Assembly (NCBI RefSeq): GCF_003937945.1
Contig: NZ_RSEC01000048.1
Span: 1 to 64,000 of the forward strand
DNA length: 64,000 bases
Direction: 5' to 3'
Source: Amycolatopsis eburnea
Lineage (GTDB): Bacteria; Actinomycetota; Actinomycetes; Mycobacteriales; Pseudonocardiaceae
Under the pieces are notes generated by a model. The model did not search any database, had not been told where the DNA came from, and was given only the letters and a program-made list of their open reading frames with translations. A program made the position numbers and the translations under genes. Of this stretch, positions 61,100 to 64,000 are shown one piece after another. Numbering within the stretch: the first letter of the stretch is position 1; every line of letters starts with the position of its first letter.

Positions 61100-61419
61100 C
61101 GTATCCTTGTTTCACTATCGGGATCGCATTGCAGCATCTGATGTTCAGTGGCACGACAGCAGCAGCTTCACAGGAGCCATCTGCCTAGATACACGCATAC
61201 TTCGGCGACAGCTGACCGAACCACCTGCGTGTTGCGCCGTCATCACTCCCGCTTCCAGTCGCCGTCAGCTCCCGCTCGATCCTAGCTACTCGTCACGCGA
61301 GCATCCACAGCAGCGCTTCATCTGGCAGTCACGAGGCCACACGCCGACAGTTGCACACTCAGCGTCCCGGCAGTGTAGCACTGTGTCACTGTCATGGTCT
61401 TCTCACAGCCGAGTGAGCC
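61100..61419. promoter_or_regulatory. Divergent promoter region, R-M operon / GIY-YIG gene
   Basis: A 320-bp gap with mixed composition and no plausible gene. It must hold promoters for the methylase operon (left) and the GIY-YIG-type gene (right). GTGTCACTGTC near 61382 is weakly symmetrical; no clear controller-protein box is seen, and no C-protein gene is present. Confidence 0.4.
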
Positions 61420-61893
61420 GTGGTGAAGACTAGATCGGTGAACGCGTACATCCCGGAGCCGGTGTGGGAGCTGTCAGGGTGGTCTGCCTGGGTCCCACTA
61501 GCTGTCGCCAGCAAGGTAGCCCCCACGCAGCCGGGCGTGTACATCGCTTCGGAGGGTCTTGACGGTCCGGTCATCTATGTCGGTACAGCTGGGCAACGCG
61601 GCGGTCAGGGACTCCGCGGGCGACTTGACTTACACATGAGAAGTAAAGCGTTTGCCACCGGGCTCGGCGAAGCGATACTCGACCGTGCCCTCGCCGACCC
61701 GGTGTGGCTGACTGAGCGACTGAAGGAAGTCCAGCGTAGAAATCCTCGGCCAGCAGCTGATTGGGGTCTGCTCGCAATGCAACGTGCCGACGTACATGTT
61801 TGCTGGTCTGTTACCACCAATGGTACAGATGCCGCGCGGTTGCAGTTGATTGTAAATTCCATGATACCGCAGTTGTCACGGCGAAATGATTAG
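61420..61893 (+). CDS. GIY-YIG-type nuclease-like protein (copy 1)
   Basis: A 157-residue protein. The GIY-YIG core is QPGVYIASEGLDGPVIYVGTAGQRGGQGLRGRLDLHM (Gly39-Tyr41 and Tyr53-Gly55), with the catalytic-type Arg in GLRGRL. The C-terminal VHVCWSVTTNGTDAARLQLIVNSMIPQLSRRND aligns with the helix that normally carries the metal-binding Glu (…ALE..LI…), but Gln142 stands there. A paralogue begins at 63731; aligning the two suggests GTG 61438 as an alternative start. It is divergent from the R-M operon and convergent with the wHTH/nuclease operon. It could be a nuclease, an inactive sensor, or a partner of either. Confidence 0.75.
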   Translation: MVKTRSVNAYIPEPVWELSGWSAWVPLAVASKVAPTQPGVYIASEGLDGPVIYVGTAGQRGGQGLRGRLDLHMRSKAFATGLGEAILDRALADPVWLTERLKEVQRRNPRPAADWGLLAMQRADVHVCWSVTTNGTDAARLQLIVNSMIPQLSRRND

Positions 61894-61904
61894 TTCTCAG
61901 AAGA

Positions 61905-62612
61905 TCAACGGTACTGACGACGCTGTGCCTCGAGAATGTCGGCGCGCACTTGCTCCGGCAGCTCGGCGACGAAGACCTCGATGCGCTGGTCGCGCAGTGC
62001 GGCAGCCGCCCAAGCTCGACCGCTCCGGAAGGGCTTGGCGGCGGCCTCATCGGAGAAGCACAAAATCAGCCTCGGCCGCACCGGGAGCGTCGACGCAAAC
62101 CAGCTGAGCTTGAAAGCGTCAGCCAGCACCTTGTGCCGCTGCGCGGACTTCGGCGGGCCTTGATGCGCCCATGCCTCAACCAGTACGGTGCAGGCGTCGT
62201 CGACACCGTCGATCTCGACCCGGACGCCACCCTGTGTCGCGATCGGACGCGGCGTCAGCTTCAACCCGAGCTCGCGCGCCACGGAGGCGATCATCAGCGC
62301 TTCCGCGGCTCGCTGTTCAACGCTCGAACCCGGCGGAACCTCGATCGAGTCGCCAAGAACGAGCTCGGCCGTAGCCGGCGCGTATGCGACTCGAGCATCT
62401 GGCTGCGGCACCCAAAGAGCGTTGACCAGCTTTCCGGACCCTCCGGTATATCGCTGAAGCCGCCCATCGGCGGCAAGCCGCCGGCAGATCTGGTTGACGG
62501 TCTGTCGCTGGGCAACACCGAGCCGCTGAGCGAGCTCATCGTCATCCCACGGCCGCCCACTGATTCGGAGGGTCTCAAGGATGCGTTCCGCGATCGTCCC
62601 AGACCTCGTCAT
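61905..62612 (-). CDS. wHTH protein with PD-(D/E)xK-like domain
   Basis: A 235-residue protein. Residues 1-70 are a winged helix (TIAERILETLRISGRPWDDDELAQRLGVAQRQTVNQICRRLAADGRLQRYTGGSGKLVNALW). Residues ~95-230 resemble a small restriction-endonuclease fold: VRVEIDGVDDACTVLVEAWAHQGPPKSAQRHKVLADAFKL, with Asp135, Glu146 and a following Lys/His-rich strand. The substituted core (E-A-W instead of E-x-K) leaves catalysis uncertain. ATGA overlap with the upstream DUF4268-like gene. I do not recognise a named system; a DNA-sensing defence role is inferred. Confidence 0.7.
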   Translation of the reverse strand: MTRSGTIAERILETLRISGRPWDDDELAQRLGVAQRQTVNQICRRLAADGRLQRYTGGSGKLVNALWVPQPDARVAYAPATAELVLGDSIEVPPGSSVEQRAAEALMIASVARELGLKLTPRPIATQGGVRVEIDGVDDACTVLVEAWAHQGPPKSAQRHKVLADAFKLSWFASTLPVRPRLILCFSDEAAAKPFRSGRAWAAAALRDQRIEVFVAELPEQVRADILEAQRRQYR

Positions 62613-63616
62613 TGGACGTCTCCGTTCAGCTCCTCGACGTACTGCTCGGCGTCCTTCGCGGCCTTGGCGAGGCTACGGAGGCGGCCATCGAAGTGCTGGT
62701 GTAGTGCGGTTGCCCGCTCGACGCTCCACTTGACTGCCTGCTGCCTGACGTCTTCGCCAGCTGTTTCGAGCTCGAATCCGGCCAGGTAGGTCGCGATGCG
62801 GCTGCTGCGGTTCTCGTCAAGCCGGTCCCAGTTCAGCTCGTACCCGACCAGCTGCTCCATCGACTCACGGTTGGCCGCGAGCTCGTCGAATATTTGCTTG
62901 GTCGACGACTCACTGCCGGTGTCAAGATGGATCTCGACACGATAGCCTTGTTTGGTGAAGCTCAAGCCGTAGTAACCGAATGGTCCAGAGGCGAAGCTGC
63001 ACCAACTGGCTGCTTGCAGCTTTGGCGCACGAATCGCCGGGTAGGTCGTCGCCATCAGGTCGAAGACGTCCTCGAAGAAGGCCATACGCTGCTGGTTCTT
63101 AGGCGAGGCCACCGCCTTGGACGTCTCTTTCGCCGCCTTTGCCCAGTCGTTAGGCTCGACAACGACATCCAGCACGGGCGCGCGCGGTGAATCGCCGATG
63201 TGGACGACGCTGACTTCGATCCCGAAGGCCCGGACGTCGGCGTCGGTGCGCTCGTTGAGCCAGATGAGGGCGCTCCGGTGCTCCTCCCGTAGGCGCGTCG
63301 TGATCCAGATGGCGGTCGACGCTCCAAGTCCGCTGGCGTAGACGAGCAGCTGGCCGAGGTGCGAGTGGTCACTCAGCTCAAGCTGGTTCTCGATAATGAC
63401 GTTCTTGCCGTCCGGGTCGGTCGCATGGATGTCGACACGGAAGTCGCCAACCAACACCTCCTGGCCCACGACGGTGAGGGGTAGGCCGATCGCATCACTG
63501 AGCACATCGATGTTCGCGGCTAGCCAGGGAGTGAAGTCGCCGGCCTCGTGCTTCCAGATGTCGCGAGGGTTCGCGAGTCGTTCGAGCCGACCGAGGCCGT
63601 ATGCGTCTGTCCCCAT
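62609..63616 (-). CDS. DUF4268-like protein with N-terminal nuclease-like domain
   Basis: A 335-residue protein. Residues ~45-135 fit a PD-(D/E)xK/Holliday-resolvase-like domain: VLVGDFRVDIHATDPDGKNVIIENQLELSDHSHLGQLLVYASGLGASTAIWITTRLREEHRSALIWLNE (Asp62, Glu76, Gln78 for the ExK/Q). The C-terminal half is a DUF4268 domain (WCSFASGPFGYYGLSFTKQGYRVEIHLDTGSESSTKQIFDEL, ELNWDRLDENRSSRIATYLAGFEL). DUF4268 proteins recur in defence islands. ATG 63616 is chosen; TTG 63622 and GTG 63619 also read in frame. First gene of a two-gene operon. Confidence 0.8.
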   Translation of the reverse strand: MGTDAYGLGRLERLANPRDIWKHEAGDFTPWLAANIDVLSDAIGLPLTVVGQEVLVGDFRVDIHATDPDGKNVIIENQLELSDHSHLGQLLVYASGLGASTAIWITTRLREEHRSALIWLNERTDADVRAFGIEVSVVHIGDSPRAPVLDVVVEPNDWAKAAKETSKAVASPKNQQRMAFFEDVFDLMATTYPAIRAPKLQAASWCSFASGPFGYYGLSFTKQGYRVEIHLDTGSESSTKQIFDELAANRESMEQLVGYELNWDRLDENRSSRIATYLAGFELETAGEDVRQQAVKWSVERATALHQHFDGRLRSLAKAAKDAEQYVEELNGDVQ

Positions 63617-63730
63617 CACCAAGAGCTAGCATGTTGCGCCTTCTGAGCGCTACGTTCGGCAGAAGTTCCCGAGGTGCCCGCTCAACACGTCGGACAGCGT
63701 CAACACGCGTCTCCACGAAAGACGGTCCAT

Positions 63731-64000
63731 ATGACGATGCCTGCACTCGATGTCATCGAGGAATTCGCGACCTGGTCGCCGTGGGTGCCATTTACGTCGG
63801 CGCGCGAGACTGCACCTCGCCTTCCAGGGGTCTATCTGGCGCGGGAAGGTGTCGCAGGAGAACTCGTCTACGTCGGTATGGCCGGCGAGCGGCGCGGTCA
63901 GGGCATTCGCGGACGTATGACCATCTACGCTCGCGGCAAGGCACTGGCCAGCGGACTCGGCGAAGCAGTCTTCGACCGGGCGCTCGCTGATCCTGCATGG
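63731..64000 (+). CDS. GIY-YIG-type nuclease-like protein (copy 2), 3' truncated
   Basis: The first 90 residues of a paralogue of the gene at 61420: LPGVYLAREGVAGELVYVGMAGERRGQGIRGRM, then SGLGEAVFDRALADPAW, matching copy 1 (QPGVYIASEGLDGPVIYVGTAGQRGGQGLRGRL, TGLGEAILDRALADPVW) almost position by position. The GIY and YVG halves and the Arg are present; the C-terminal helix with the decisive Glu/Gln lies beyond the window. It is divergent from the DUF4268-like gene, 114 bp away, so the two GIY-YIG genes bracket the nuclease pair. Confidence 0.8.
   Translation, partial: MTMPALDVIEEFATWSPWVPFTSARETAPRLPGVYLAREGVAGELVYVGMAGERRGQGIRGRMTIYARGKALASGLGEAVFDRALADPAW

Larger units (their letters stand above)
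54906..64000. mobile_element. Putative genomic island integrated at tRNA-Ala, left part
   Basis: From the tRNA gene onward the sequence has an Xis/integrase pair, arm-like repeats, a decayed HTH gene, a restriction-modification operon and a nuclease-rich module. From about 57 kb composition falls clearly below that of the left 54 kb and codon use changes. No second copy of the tRNA 3' end is visible before the window end, so the right boundary is unknown and the whole interval need not be one element. Confidence 0.6.

Overview
The window is about 64 kb of very G+C-rich DNA with dense, often overlapping genes (ATGA, GTGA, TTGA and TGATG junctions), many GTG/TTG starts, many secreted hydrolases and lipoproteins, TetR/WYL/LuxR/GntR regulators, a family 2 encapsulin and an iniBAC-like locus. 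This points to a filamentous actinomycete of the Pseudonocardiaceae, most likely Amycolatopsis or a close relative. The genus is inferred from overall character, not from a search.

Left part (1-27 kb). A 5'-truncated family 2B encapsulin shell gene overlaps a polyprenyl diphosphate synthase, its probable cargo. A CapA-like lipoprotein follows. Next is an arabinose-type ABC importer operon (araFGH-like) that ends in its own GntR/FadR repressor and lies next to a secreted GH105 hydrolase; together they look like a plant cell-wall (pectin side-chain) sugar unit. DNA polymerase IV, a small winged-helix regulator with a membrane protein, an ABC-2 exporter and a secreted TAP-like peptidase follow. 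Two unrecognised genes, a secreted one and a cytoplasmic one, lie beside an EACC1-type conflict-system component. An amino-acid ABC importer operon ends in an unusual fusion of a class V PLP enzyme with a YheO/DauR-type regulator. Then come a Gfo/Idh/MocA oxidoreductase, a NADAR protein, a GH8 glycosidase, a PPOX/F420 protein, a TetR/acyl-CoA ligase pair, and a divergent RidA/WYL-regulator pair.

Middle (28-54.6 kb). An iniB-iniA-iniC-like operon (repetitive IniB-type protein plus two dynamin-like GTPases) is divergent from a membrane-anchored Hsp70/actin-like ATPase and an 801-residue LuxR-type regulator, a layout like the mycobacterial iniBAC/IniR locus. A molybdopterin sulfite-oxidase-like enzyme with its flavin reductase, a pentapeptide-repeat protein and an ornithine cyclodeaminase-like gene follow. 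A four-gene operon (binding protein, TelA-like protein, binding-protein/VWA lipoprotein, membrane protein) looks like a poorly described envelope or toxic-anion stress module. A cNMP-binding histidine kinase and a response-regulator/thioredoxin-reductase-like fusion are separated by a lone, apparently intact TnpB. RNase Z, an HdeD-like protein and a large secreted lectin/beta-helix protein close the section.

Right part (54.8-64 kb). A tRNA-Ala(GGC) gene, arm-like repeats, an excisionase and a tyrosine integrase mark the left end of a less G+C-rich genomic island whose right end is outside the window. It carries a decayed HTH gene, a two-gene split Type IIG-like restriction-modification system (nuclease plus N6-methylase, with separate target recognition), and a module of two overlapping PD-(D/E)xK-like genes flanked by two paralogous GIY-YIG-type genes, the second cut by the window end. 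This last module is the best candidate for an undescribed defence system.
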